Source: an uncultured Bacteroidales bacterium (GTDB lineage Bacteria; Bacteroidota; Bacteroidia; Bacteroidales; Paludibacteraceae). From it: a stretch of DNA of 19,598 nucleotides. This document shows positions 1 to 7,502 of this stretch, piece by piece (the stretch's first letter is position 1; the number at the start of each line of letters is the position of its first letter). The DNA lies in assembly GCA_903929065.1 (NCBI GenBank), contig CAIYTJ010000735.1, positions 1 through 19,598 on the forward strand, read 5' to 3'. A model generated the notes under the pieces. The model was given only the letters and a program-made list of their open reading frames with translations. It had not been told where the DNA came from and made no database searches. A program made the translations under genes and the position numbers.

Positions 1-145
1 AACTCAAAGCGCAAGGAAATACCGAACCTCCGATGTAGTCGGTGTGTTCGCCGATTAGATTCACACGGCCCGGTGAAAAATACACTGCTTCAGCAACTTT
101 GCCGTAAGTAGTTTCAAATGCAGGTTTTAATTCTCGAATTGTCAT
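1..145 (-). CDS. galK: Galactokinase, N-terminal fragment (runs off left edge)
   Basis: Reading leftward from the ATG at 145 gives 48 codons that stay open to the window edge. The peptide contains SPGRVNLIGEHTDYIGG at about residues 24-40, which matches the galactokinase signature of the GHMP kinase superfamily, where this segment contacts galactose. Galactokinase phosphorylates D-galactose to galactose-1-phosphate in the cytoplasm, the first step of the Leloir pathway. There is no signal peptide, as expected. The gene lies 48 bases downstream of the small-protein gene on the same strand, so it may share its transcript. Its presence beside exported galactosidase-type enzymes supports galactose as a sugar released by this locus. 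The ATP-binding and C-terminal parts lie outside the window. Identity is confident because the signature is nearly canonical; the start is supported by the fit to the usual short N-terminus. Confidence 0.93.
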   Translation of the reverse strand, partial: MTIRELKPAFETTYGKVAEAVYFSPGRVNLIGEHTDYIGGSVFPCALS

Positions 146-193
146 TTAATATAAATATTTTGTTATTTTATATGTTTGTTCTATTCTGCAACA

Positions 194-370
194 TTAGCAT
201 ACTGTTGATTTCAGAGGATCCTGATTATAGTATTCAGGAAAATAACCAGTTGGCTCACCAGGACCTGCAGGAGGTGCAGAATCCAACGTCAGTGAAATTT
301 CATTATCTAATTCTACTCGCTCAATTACAGGAGAAACATACAATTTGTAATCTTTATTTTGTGTTTTCAT
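194..370 (-). CDS. Small 58-aa protein with PPAGPGE motif, function unknown
   Basis: The ATG at 370 lies 19 bases after the stop of the large secreted-protein gene and opens a 58-codon frame. An in-frame extension to 439 would overlap the end of that gene and adds a basic stretch that looks like read-through, so I prefer 370. The protein is polar and acidic in the middle (ELDNEIS, residues 20-26), then has the proline/glycine run SAPPAGPGE at 31-39, an aromatic FPEYYNQDP segment at 44-52 and a terminal Cys58. It has no signal peptide and no membrane segment. From memory, short Bacteroidota proteins of the form 'I-L-D-N-E-I-S-L...PPxGPGE...PEYxNxDP' recur widely without known function, which suggests a real conserved gene; I could not verify this. 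The order leader-like N-terminus, Pro/Gly core and Cys end could also fit a modified peptide precursor, but no modification enzyme is nearby. Confidence 0.7.
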   Translation of the reverse strand: MKTQNKDYKLYVSPVIERVELDNEISLTLDSAPPAGPGEPTGYFPEYYNQDPLKSTVC

Positions 371-389
371 TTCTGTGTGTTTTGAGGTT

Positions 390-2090
390 TTAGTTGATTG
401 CAACTTTTTGAGTGGTAGTTTTGCCTTTGGCGGTAACATTTACCAGGTAAACACCGGCAGTAAATGATTTGGCTAAAACAGTTGTAGTATGTTGTAATGT
501 TTGTTCAGTTAATTTCTGTCCCACTGCATTATAAACCGAAGCACTTGCTTGTCCTACGATTCCGTTTAAACAATTAATCGTAATCAGATTGTTTGTATTC
601 CGATAAACCAACACCGAATTTGATTCACTATCGTTATTGATATTTCCGGTAGCTATCGAGGCTGACTTGAAAATAACACTGAAACGACTGGTGTTGGAAC
701 TGGTAATATCTGAGCTGAAGTTATAAGCGGAACCATCTGTCAGATTCCATTGCGTATTGGTCTGATTATCGGTAAGAATAACCTGTGTACCTGCATCAAA
801 ATTACTAACTTCTGTAGCTTTTATACTAAATGCATTGGATTGTCCGGTAGTAAAGCCTAATAGAATTTCCTGATTTGGCGTAACACTGTTCATTCCATTG
901 ATCACCAGTTGCTCTGTTCCGGCTACCGTAAAGATTTCAGGTATAGTAGCAGTATTATTGCTCATTTTCTGAGAATCGTAGCTGTCAAAACTATCTGAGG
1001 CATTCGGATTGAAATACACAATTGCTTCATCCTCGTTTGTTCCATTCGACACATATAAACGAAGTTGTTGTGAAACTTGACTACGGACTTTCAAAGCTGT
1101 AGTAGTAATAGAGGTTGGATTAGCGTGATAACGCATTGCATTGGTAAATGAGAGTGTTTGATTATCCAGGTTGGTACGTACCCAGAAAGCTTGCATAGGT
1201 GGAACATACCCTGTTACGGTTCCTGTTCCTGCAGTATTTGTTCCAACGCCGGAAGTAGTATTTACTGTTTCAAAATAATAGGTACCACCAGTAGAGCAGG
1301 TACGATACCAGATAGTTGAAGCCAAATTGGGATTTGCATTAATAGCTGTCATGGCATTCAGATATGAAGGGTATGGATTTGCAATCAGATTAAATCCTTT
1401 CTTGGCTGAACCTTTATAGGTTAATGGCACATTAACTGCTCCTGTATTTAACGTTCCAGAAAATTGAATGTTATTTGTACCACTTCCTGTTGCTGACACT
1501 GCTATATAACCAATTCCAGTGGTTAATGAACCTGTATAGTTATTCACCCAACTGCTTGTTGATTCATTGTAATAAGAAATCGAAGTAGCTGCTCCTGTTG
1601 CAATCAAACTGCTTGTAGTTCCGGAAGAAATCGGACTTGTGAGATACCAGTTTCTGCCTTGTGGAAGATATTGCTGAACAATAGCATTAACGGTTGGAGT
1701 TGTATAATTATCAATCAACGTTCCTGTTCCACTTGAATTGCTTTGTAATGTAATACCATTAGTGGCTGTAAGAGGTGTACTTGAACTTAACGTTAGTTTA
1801 GCTCCAGGAGCAACTGTTACAGAATTCACTGTTGCAGATTGGTCAATAACCAATTCTCCACTTGATATAATTAAATCTGTTGTTGGGAGTGGAGAGTATG
1901 TAATATTTGAGCCATTACTAAGTGTAGAAATTCCAGATCCGCTAAAAGTGGATATAACAGGGTAAATATTAGCATTTAATCCTACAGGTTGAGTTAATGA
2001 GTAATTTGCTATTGCTGAGCCACTTATTGAATAACCAGAAACATTTATTCCTAAACTATTTCCAACAGATGATAGTGTAAAGTTAGCCAC
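390..2090 (-). CDS. C-terminal part of the TGA-split secreted protein, with T9SS sorting domain
   Basis: This 566-codon frame can be opened at a GTG at 2090, which has an AGGAGG seven bases upstream, but the first residues are plainly the second half of a YDG domain (GYSISGSAIANYSLTQPVGL), so the GTG is probably not a genuine start. The product would lack a signal peptide and could not enter the Sec/T9SS route although it ends in a sorting domain. After the YDG remainder comes a Ser/Thr/Asn-rich beta-helix-like stretch, then a segment around AIVQQYLPQGRNWYLTSP that I recognise from many large secreted Bacteroidota proteins. The end shows the T9SS type A pattern: a SVLVYRNTNN start, VYNAVGQKL, FTAGVYLVNV, and basic TTTQKVAIN at the terminus. 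Role is probably surface display or adhesion; no catalytic motif is visible. Confidence 0.75.
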   Translation of the reverse strand: MANFTLSSVGNSLGINVSGYSISGSAIANYSLTQPVGLNANIYPVISTFSGSGISTLSNGSNITYSPLPTTDLIISSGELVIDQSATVNSVTVAPGAKLTLSSSTPLTATNGITLQSNSSGTGTLIDNYTTPTVNAIVQQYLPQGRNWYLTSPISSGTTSSLIATGAATSISYYNESTSSWVNNYTGSLTTGIGYIAVSATGSGTNNIQFSGTLNTGAVNVPLTYKGSAKKGFNLIANPYPSYLNAMTAINANPNLASTIWYRTCSTGGTYYFETVNTTSGVGTNTAGTGTVTGYVPPMQAFWVRTNLDNQTLSFTNAMRYHANPTSITTTALKVRSQVSQQLRLYVSNGTNEDEAIVYFNPNASDSFDSYDSQKMSNNTATIPEIFTVAGTEQLVINGMNSVTPNQEILLGFTTGQSNAFSIKATEVSNFDAGTQVILTDNQTNTQWNLTDGSAYNFSSDITSSNTSRFSVIFKSASIATGNINNDSESNSVLVYRNTNNLITINCLNGIVGQASASVYNAVGQKLTEQTLQHTTTVLAKSFTAGVYLVNVTAKGKTTTQKVAIN

Positions 2091-2114
2091 ACAAGTTCCT
2101 CCTAAGGTTACATT

Positions 2115-2117
2115 TCA
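2115..2117 (-). other. In-frame TGA inside the YDG domain
   Basis: Minus-strand codons read GCA GAT GTA TGA AAT GTA ACC TTA GGA GGA. Translated, ADV-stop-NVTLGG continues the YDG pattern without loss or gain of bases. One substitution would restore a sense codon. There is no hairpin directly after the TGA that I can recognise as a selenocysteine element. Confidence 0.9.
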
Positions 2118-3242
2118 TACATCTGCAGACAAAACCCCTGATAATGCTGCATTACCAGATAATGTAGCTGTTGTTGTGCCATCAATTACTTTATTTATGC
2201 CAGAAATACCTGTTATGATCAAAGGTTTTTGAGAAACGTTTCCCGAGCATATTACATTTTTAAGTGTAGCTCCAGTAGAGGAACAGGCAATATTTTTAGA
2301 GTTATAGCTATTTACATTTAATCCGGCTTTTAAACGAACATAAATTGTTGTTGATGCAATATTCCCCGAACCATTTTTTGTCAGCGTTATTGGATTTGTG
2401 GAAACAAAATTGACTCCGGTTCCGGTTGAAATTTCAAATTCATTTGGTGGTGTAAGTATGAGATTGGCTGTTAAACCAAGTGCACTTAATGTAAAAGATT
2501 GTTCAGATGATGCTGCTCCATAAATGGAGCTAAATCCGCTTAATGTATATGATGTAGCTGTAATTGATGGTACAGGATTATAAATAGCACTAAATGCTGA
2601 TACAGTAAAATTAAGGGTATTTCCAGTTCCAGGATTTGTGAAATTACCCCAAGGAGTTAATTGACGATATGTACCATTTGCTCCATCCAATCCTGCGTAA
2701 AACACCCCTGAAAATGCGTGTGTAGAATTCGTCCATGATTGAAGAGTGTAACTAAATACTTTGGTGTCGGTATTAGTTGCTGATAGCGTCATCTTTAAAG
2801 CGCCTGTTGGAAGTGTCCAACTCGTTTGATTAGAGAGGAAATAACATTCAGTCACCGAATAGGGAACAGTAACGTTAATAAAGGTATAATATGAAACACT
2901 ATTCCACGCAGTTACGACAATGTCTTGAGAAGTACTTCCCGTCGCAACAGATGTATAGGTTCCTGGATTTACTGAAAAAAAACTGCCCCCAGGTCCATTA
3001 TATACATAAAATGTTTTTCCTCCGAGAAATGAAGCTGGAAGAGAATTACTTGAAAATAACTTTGTTGTTCCATCGGAAGAAGTAGAAACGTATGTAAGTG
3101 GATTTGTAGTCCAGCCATTATAACTCCCGCCAACATTACAAACATCAGTTGATGCTGGAACAGTAATATTTAACGTAAACTGAGCAAAACAAGAACTTGT
3201 TCCAAGCAGAATAAAAATGACGACATAAATTAGCTTTTTCAT
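2115..3242 (-). CDS. N-terminal part of the TGA-split secreted protein: two glycan-binding-like modules, Ig-like, half YDG
   Basis: I chose the ATG at 3242 (MKKLIYVV) over a TTG six bases upstream. Residues 1-21 are a Sec signal peptide ending in FAQ. Module A (about 22-116) carries VGGSYNGW; module B (about 120-223) carries CYFLSNQTSWTLP and KMTL. Both resemble the modules in the next three genes upstream, closest to the 299-aa protein. Residues 225-337 look like a Bacteroidota Ig-like domain (SYTLSGFSSIYG, FEISTGTG, IYVRLKAG). Residues 338-375 begin a YDG domain (KPLIITGISG, DGTTTATLSG) cut by TGA at codon 376. As it stands the product is 375 aa, would be exported to the periplasm, and lacks the sorting signal needed to reach the surface. 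The gene follows a strong hairpin, so it may have its own promoter, although I see no clear Bacteroidota -7/-33 pair. Confidence 0.8.
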   Translation of the reverse strand: MKKLIYVVIFILLGTSSCFAQFTLNITVPASTDVCNVGGSYNGWTTNPLTYVSTSSDGTTKLFSSNSLPASFLGGKTFYVYNGPGGSFFSVNPGTYTSVATGSTSQDIVVTAWNSVSYYTFINVTVPYSVTECYFLSNQTSWTLPTGALKMTLSATNTDTKVFSYTLQSWTNSTHAFSGVFYAGLDGANGTYRQLTPWGNFTNPGTGNTLNFTVSAFSAIYNPVPSITATSYTLSGFSSIYGAASSEQSFTLSALGLTANLILTPPNEFEISTGTGVNFVSTNPITLTKNGSGNIASTTIYVRLKAGLNVNSYNSKNIACSSTGATLKNVICSGNVSQKPLIITGISGINKVIDGTTTATLSGNAALSGVLSADV

Positions 3243-3316
3243 AAGCAATTAAATTGAAGATTTCTCTGAAAAAAAATATCTTACTGTCAATATAATAATT
3301 GTGATTTCATGTATTT

Positions 3317-3362
3317 TTTCAAGAAAGGGTGTTTAAAATAATTCAAACACCCTTTCTTGAAA
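3317..3362. terminator. Perfect 18-bp hairpin between genes, possible terminator or transcript-stabilising stem
   Basis: Bases 3317-3334 are the exact reverse complement of 3345-3362, with a 10-base AT loop. The stem core is AAGAAAGGGTGTTT. It sits 26 bases after the stop of the 299-aa gene and 75 bases before the ATG at 3242, the usual place for a terminator. Neither strand shows a clean T-run after the stem (minus reads GAAAAAATAC next), so it is not a canonical rho-independent terminator. It may give partial termination or protect the 3' end of the upstream transcript. Confidence 0.55.
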
Positions 3363-3387
3363 CAATAAAACTAAACCTATTTTTAAA

Positions 3388-4287
3388 CTAATTTACTACT
3401 TGTTTGTAGGCTTTATTATCAACACGAATAATGTACAATCCTGAATTTAAAGTTTTAGAAGAAAAAACACCTTTCGTGTTCACTGACTGAATCAGACTTC
3501 CATGCACGTCAAAGATAGAGACATTGGAAACAACACCTTCTGCAACAATCTTATTATCAACGACTTTTATTAAGGCATTATCATTTGATGCATTTTGAAG
3601 AGCTGTTGTAACTGGTGCAAAAATGGCTTTAAACTCCGTTACAGTGAAATTCAAGAAATTTCCAGTTCCGGGATTTGTAAAGTTTACAGCGGGTGTTTTT
3701 TGTCCATAAGTATTAGTAGTTGTTCCATCTAATCCTGCTAAAAACTGACCATTAAAAGGGTGGGCTGAGTTTGACCCGCGATAATCATAACTGTAAACTT
3801 TAGTACTCGTATTAGTTGTTTTTAAAGTCATTTTTACGGCATTTGTTGGAAGTGTCCATCCTACCTGATCGGAAATAAAATAACATTCACTCACAGCAGA
3901 AGGAACGGTTACGTTTATAAAAGTATAATTAATAGCATTTTTCCATGCTGTTACTGTGACATTTTGTGATGTAACTCCCGTAGCGACAGAGTAGAAAGAT
4001 AGCGCAGGTGTTGAGGTTGAGGCCCAACTATTCGTAGCATTATATAGATAAAAATTTTGATTCCCTGCAAAAGTAGCAGGCAATGTACTACTTGAAAATA
4101 ACTTTGTTGTACCATCCAATGATGTAGAAACATAATGAAGTGGAGTCATTGTCCAACCATTAAAACCTCCACCAACAAAACATGTGTCAGTTGTAGCTGC
4201 CGGAACTGTAACATTCAAAGTAAATTGAGCAAATCCCGATGTGATTGATAAGAGCATCAATCCAAGAATAATGATGTATTTTTTCAT
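3388..4287 (-). CDS. Secreted two-module glycan-binding-like protein with T9SS sorting domain (299 aa)
   Basis: Signal peptide 1-21 (MKKYIIILGL...FAQ) is followed by module A at about 22-117 (CFVGGGFNGW) and module B at about 121-225 (CYFISDQVGWTLP, KMTL, FLAGLDG). The GGFNGW and Y-x-x-GW-x-L-P patterns recall the small beta-sandwich starch-binding modules of the CBM20/48 fold and of SusE/SusF-type proteins; this is a resemblance in motif only. The last ~65 residues (236-299) are a T9SS sorting domain: VSNVSIFDVHGSLIQS, then LNSGLYIIRVDNK and a KQVVN end. No catalytic residues are recognisable, so the likely role is binding a glycan at the cell surface. It follows the next paralogue by 18 bases and is followed by a strong hairpin, so it probably ends that transcript. 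It is closest to the N-terminal half of the TGA-split gene. Confidence 0.88.
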   Translation of the reverse strand: MKKYIIILGLMLLSITSGFAQFTLNVTVPAATTDTCFVGGGFNGWTMTPLHYVSTSLDGTTKLFSSSTLPATFAGNQNFYLYNATNSWASTSTPALSFYSVATGVTSQNVTVTAWKNAINYTFINVTVPSAVSECYFISDQVGWTLPTNAVKMTLKTTNTSTKVYSYDYRGSNSAHPFNGQFLAGLDGTTTNTYGQKTPAVNFTNPGTGNFLNFTVTEFKAIFAPVTTALQNASNDNALIKVVDNKIVAEGVVSNVSIFDVHGSLIQSVNTKGVFSSKTLNSGLYIIRVDNKAYKQVVN

Positions 4288-4305
4288 TCTAAGTATTATT
4301 TAGTG

Positions 4306-5190
4306 TTAATTAATTACTTGTTTGTACGATTTATTATCCACACGAATAATATACATTCCAGGGGTTAAATCATTGCTGATAAAGGCTTTTTCACTGGTAG
4401 TTGATTGTATGATTTTACCCTGAACACTAAATAAAGTTACATTTGAGTATTTTCCTGCAACTTCAATTTTTCGGTTGATGGTTTTAATAGAATAATTATC
4501 TGCATTGATAGTCATAATTGCTGCTGGAGCTGCATAAGCATTGAATGCATCGCATACAAAACTTACTAACGGATCAGTTCCTGAATAATTAAAATTAGGA
4601 GTAGCGGTTTGTTGATAAGTCCAGTTTGTACCATTTAGTCCGGCCAAGAACTTCACTGAAATGACATGTGAAGGTGATTTATCATAAATAATATAACTAA
4701 ATGTTTTATCAATAGATGTTGTTGAAATTAAATCCATTTTCTTCGCTGCAGTTGGAAGTGTCCAGCCCCAATATCCGACTATATAACAATCGTTAACGGC
4801 AACGGGAACAGTAACATCAATTTCAATTGGGGAAGGAAGTAATTTGAAAGAAGTTACAACAACATTTTGTGTAGTTGCACCAGCAGTTGTAGTAGCAGTG
4901 AATTGAGGATCAGATTGGGCAAAAGCCCAATCGGTTCCAGCAACAATTTGGAACGTACCCGAACTAACAAAAGTAAGTGGAAGATCTACTCCGAAAAGTG
5001 AAGTACCTTTACTATTATCGGTCGACATTAGAGTCATCGGTGTGTTTGCTAACGGTGCCCAGCCATTAAAACCGCCGGAAGCATAGCATTGTAAAGTTGA
5101 TGAAGGAACGGTTGCTGTTAATGTAAATTGAGCAAAACCGGAAGTTGCTACTAAAAGCAACAAAGCAAGGGTGTAAAGTTGTTTTTTCAT
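4306..5190 (-). CDS. Secreted two-module glycan-binding-like protein with T9SS sorting domain (294 aa)
   Basis: Layout is signal peptide 1-21 (ends SGFAQ), module A about 22-117 (CYASGGFNGW, FQIVAGTDWAFA), module B about 121-222 (CYIVGYWGWTLP, KKMDL, VKFLAGLNGTNWTYQQ) and sorting domain about 228-294 (YSNVTLFSVQGKIIQS, LTPGMYIIRVDNKSYKQVIN). Modules and sorting domain are much closer to those at the C-terminus of the acetylesterase gene just upstream than to the 299-aa paralogue: both share INADNYSIK and FQIVAGTDW. This points to duplication of the esterase tail, with loss of the enzyme and gain of a signal peptide, or to the reverse fusion. The gene starts 35 bases after the esterase stop and is probably co-transcribed. 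Likely role: non-catalytic glycan binding on the surface; the ligand is unknown. Confidence 0.88.
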   Translation of the reverse strand: MKKQLYTLALLLLVATSGFAQFTLTATVPSSTLQCYASGGFNGWAPLANTPMTLMSTDNSKGTSLFGVDLPLTFVSSGTFQIVAGTDWAFAQSDPQFTATTTAGATTQNVVVTSFKLLPSPIEIDVTVPVAVNDCYIVGYWGWTLPTAAKKMDLISTTSIDKTFSYIIYDKSPSHVISVKFLAGLNGTNWTYQQTATPNFNYSGTDPLVSFVCDAFNAYAAPAAIMTINADNYSIKTINRKIEVAGKYSNVTLFSVQGKIIQSTTSEKAFISNDLTPGMYIIRVDNKSYKQVIN

Positions 5191-5225
5191 GTTTTTTAAA
5201 TTTTAACTTAATACTGGTTTAAATT

Positions 5226-7502
5226 TTAATTTATTATTTGTTTGTATGATTTATTGTCAATTCGAAGAATGTACAATCCTTTATTTAAGTTTTTTGCAAT
5301 AAATAAAGTACCATTTTTTGCAGAATTTATTAATCTCCCCTGTAAGTTGAATAATGAAACAGTTGAATACTTACCATCTACCACAATTTTCTGATCAACG
5401 TTTTTAATGGAATAGTTATCGGCATTTATGGTTTGAACTGACGAGGGTGCAGCATAAGCCATAAAAGAGTCGCATGTAAAGTTACAGGAAGCATCGGTTC
5501 CGGTGTAGGCAAAATTTGCTACCTGTGTTTGTTGATACGTCCAGTTTGTTCCGCTCAAACCTGCTAAAAACTTTACTGAAACGCTATGAGAAGCCACTTT
5601 ATCGTAAACGCTGATAGCAAATATTTTCGCATTTGCATCTGTTGAAACTAAGGTCATCTTCTGAGCTGAAGTTGGCAGTGTCCAACCCCATTGTCCACCA
5701 ACAATATAGCAATCGTTTACCGAAACTGGTACAGTTACGTTTATTGTAAACGGATATGGATACGCCTTGAACGACGGTACAATAACATCTTGAGACATTC
5801 CGGAACTAACTGCCGTAATATTGCCGTTTGAAGCTGCAAATGACCAATCGGTTCCGGCAACAATCTGGAAACTTCCTGACCCCACGAAACTATACGGAAC
5901 ATATGCGCGAAACAATTTCGTTCCGGCAGTATTATCTGTCGAAATATAAGTAAGTGGATTTGCTGTAATTGACCATGCATTAAAATTTCCTGAAATATAA
6001 CAGATTGTAGTCTGCAAAGGCACTGTTACGTTCAACACAAATTGATCGACTCCTGCATTTGGACTAAACCGTTGGAATGGAGAAGACAAAAAACCATCAC
6101 TATTTGTCAGATTTGAAGTTCTGGGATTATCATACCATGCATACCGGGTTATTGCCGGATTTGGAACGTTACTGCTTGAAACAATTACTTTATTTCCATC
6201 AATGTTGGCAGTGGCATTATAGAATTTACGATCCATTCCGGCAATGGTAAATCCGGTTAAAGCACCTGTATTTTTAGCAACAAGTCCGGTTCCGGTATTT
6301 GTAAATTCAAGCGTGATGGAATTTGAATTAAAAGTCGAATTGCTTAAAACCGGTCCTGAACCTAAAATATTCTGACCATAATTTAGCTTTAAAGCACATT
6401 GTGCCAAACGGTAACCAACATCTTTTTTATTAGTTGGGTGTATATTGGTAACATCCCCTAAATCTGTAATTACTGCTTGAGCGGTTTTTGGAATTGAAAG
6501 CGTTGAATTTTGAACATCCCGTAATTCTGCCCACTGGCTTTCTTGTGGCGAAGTGGTTTCAGCTCCATAACCGGGTAATTGAACCCACATAAAACTAAAA
6601 TCATATCCAAATCTTTTTCGCCAATCGCTAATCATATCCTGAAAAAGCGGTTTGTATTTTAATGCTTCGTTTGCATTATTTTCACCCTGATACCAGATAA
6701 CTCCTTTTATCCCGGTTTTAATCAAAGGATTAATCATTCCATTATACAAAGTTGACGGCCACGTTGGTGCATATCCCGATACATCTTGTAAATAAACAGC
6801 CTGTGTTTTGCCCGAAGCCTGTTCGATAGTTTGTCCTGCATATTTTTTATAATCTGGATCAATTGTCGTAATTTCATCCCATGCCATCCACGAACGAATG
6901 GAAGTTTGATACCACGCGGAAGTAATAAGTCCGATAGGAATATTCAGATTGGCTTGCAGGTTTTTAGCGAAATAATATGCTACAGCTGAGAAAGTTGCAG
7001 AAGAAGTTGGGTCGCACGAAAGCCACGATACGGAAGGAATATCGGTTTGTGCAACTGTATTGAAATTTTTTGGTACAGTAAGTAAGCGAATATTAGTATT
7101 GGTCGATGCTGGAATCTCTGTTGCAGATGATGCTTCCTGATTCAGCCGGAATTCCATATTGGACTGACCGCTGCATAAATATACATCACCGATTAAAACG
7201 TTTGTAAAATTTATTGTATTACTTGTACCCTGAACATTCAATGTAAAAGGACCACCAAAAGTCATAGCAGGAAGTTTAACTTCCCATTTCCCATTACTAT
7301 CGGCTGTTGCATTAGCTGTTGCACCATTAAACGTAACAGTTGCTATTTCACCTACAGATGCATTTCCAAACACGGTTATAGGCATATCGCGCTGCAAAAC
7401 CATATTGCTCGAGAAAAACTTGGGCAGACTGACATCCGCAAAAGTAACTGAACTGCAAATAATTACTAATAAGAAAGATATATATGATCTTTTTAAATCC
7501 AT
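5226..7502 (-). CDS. Sialate O-acetylesterase-type enzyme fused to two glycan-binding-like modules and a T9SS sorting domain
   Basis: I start at the ATG at 7502 (MDLKRSYISF), which gives a proper signal peptide (1-22, SVTFA|DVSL); a TTG at 7541 would add 13 residues in front of it. Residues 23-480 match the sialate O-acetylesterase (SGNH-type) family: FFSSNMVLQRDMPITVFG near the start, catalytic Ser114 in SGQSNM, GVIWYQGENN at 267-276 and D350...His355 in GDVTNIHPTNK. Such enzymes remove O-acetyl groups from sialic acids or from plant polysaccharide sugars; with no sialidase here, a polysaccharide acetyl group is more likely. Module A (487-580, CYISGNFNAW) and module B (584-686, CYIVGGQWGWTLP) follow, then a sorting domain (690-758, ending KSYKQIIN). 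At 758 aa it is longer than the usual ~500-650 because of the added tail. It is the first gene after a 190-base gap and probably begins an operon with the two small paralogues. Confidence 0.9.
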   Translation of the reverse strand: MDLKRSYISFLLVIICSSVTFADVSLPKFFSSNMVLQRDMPITVFGNASVGEIATVTFNGATANATADSNGKWEVKLPAMTFGGPFTLNVQGTSNTINFTNVLIGDVYLCSGQSNMEFRLNQEASSATEIPASTNTNIRLLTVPKNFNTVAQTDIPSVSWLSCDPTSSATFSAVAYYFAKNLQANLNIPIGLITSAWYQTSIRSWMAWDEITTIDPDYKKYAGQTIEQASGKTQAVYLQDVSGYAPTWPSTLYNGMINPLIKTGIKGVIWYQGENNANEALKYKPLFQDMISDWRKRFGYDFSFMWVQLPGYGAETTSPQESQWAELRDVQNSTLSIPKTAQAVITDLGDVTNIHPTNKKDVGYRLAQCALKLNYGQNILGSGPVLSNSTFNSNSITLEFTNTGTGLVAKNTGALTGFTIAGMDRKFYNATANIDGNKVIVSSSNVPNPAITRYAWYDNPRTSNLTNSDGFLSSPFQRFSPNAGVDQFVLNVTVPLQTTICYISGNFNAWSITANPLTYISTDNTAGTKLFRAYVPYSFVGSGSFQIVAGTDWSFAASNGNITAVSSGMSQDVIVPSFKAYPYPFTINVTVPVSVNDCYIVGGQWGWTLPTSAQKMTLVSTDANAKIFAISVYDKVASHSVSVKFLAGLSGTNWTYQQTQVANFAYTGTDASCNFTCDSFMAYAAPSSVQTINADNYSIKNVDQKIVVDGKYSTVSLFNLQGRLINSAKNGTLFIAKNLNKGLYILRIDNKSYKQIIN

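Larger units (their letters stand above)
390..3242 (-). pseudogene. Secreted module + YDG + T9SS protein split by an in-frame TGA
   Basis: From the ATG at 3242 to the TAA at 390-392 the frame spans 951 codons and is interrupted once, by TGA at codon 376 (bases 2117-2115). No frame change is needed: codons before and after read as one YDG domain. The intact product would be about 950 aa: signal peptide, two glycan-binding-like modules, an Ig-like domain, the YDG domain, a long beta-rich region and a T9SS sorting domain. A single GGA-to-TGA type change would explain the break; a sequencing error is equally possible. The two halves are described separately. Confidence 0.8.

Noticed and set aside
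171..178. TATGTTTG on the plus strand, a match to the Bacteroidota -7 element
   Set aside because: The nearest TTTG upstream is only about 8 bases away, not about 20, and no plus-strand gene follows.
371..439. Longer 81-codon version of the small protein, starting at 439
   Set aside because: The extra 23 residues overlap the end of the upstream gene, and the conserved-looking part begins at the ATG at 370.
2091..2103. AGGAGG seven bases before the GTG at 2090, looking like a strong ribosome binding site for a separate gene
   Set aside because: The GTG opens in the middle of a YDG domain whose first half lies just upstream in the same frame, and Bacteroidota rarely depend on such sites. A chance match is more likely, although internal initiation cannot be excluded.
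2115..2117. TGA read as selenocysteine or as a reassigned glycine codon
   Set aside because: No selenocysteine-type stem follows, the residue position in YDG domains is not a redox site, and other genes here avoid internal TGA, so the code is standard.
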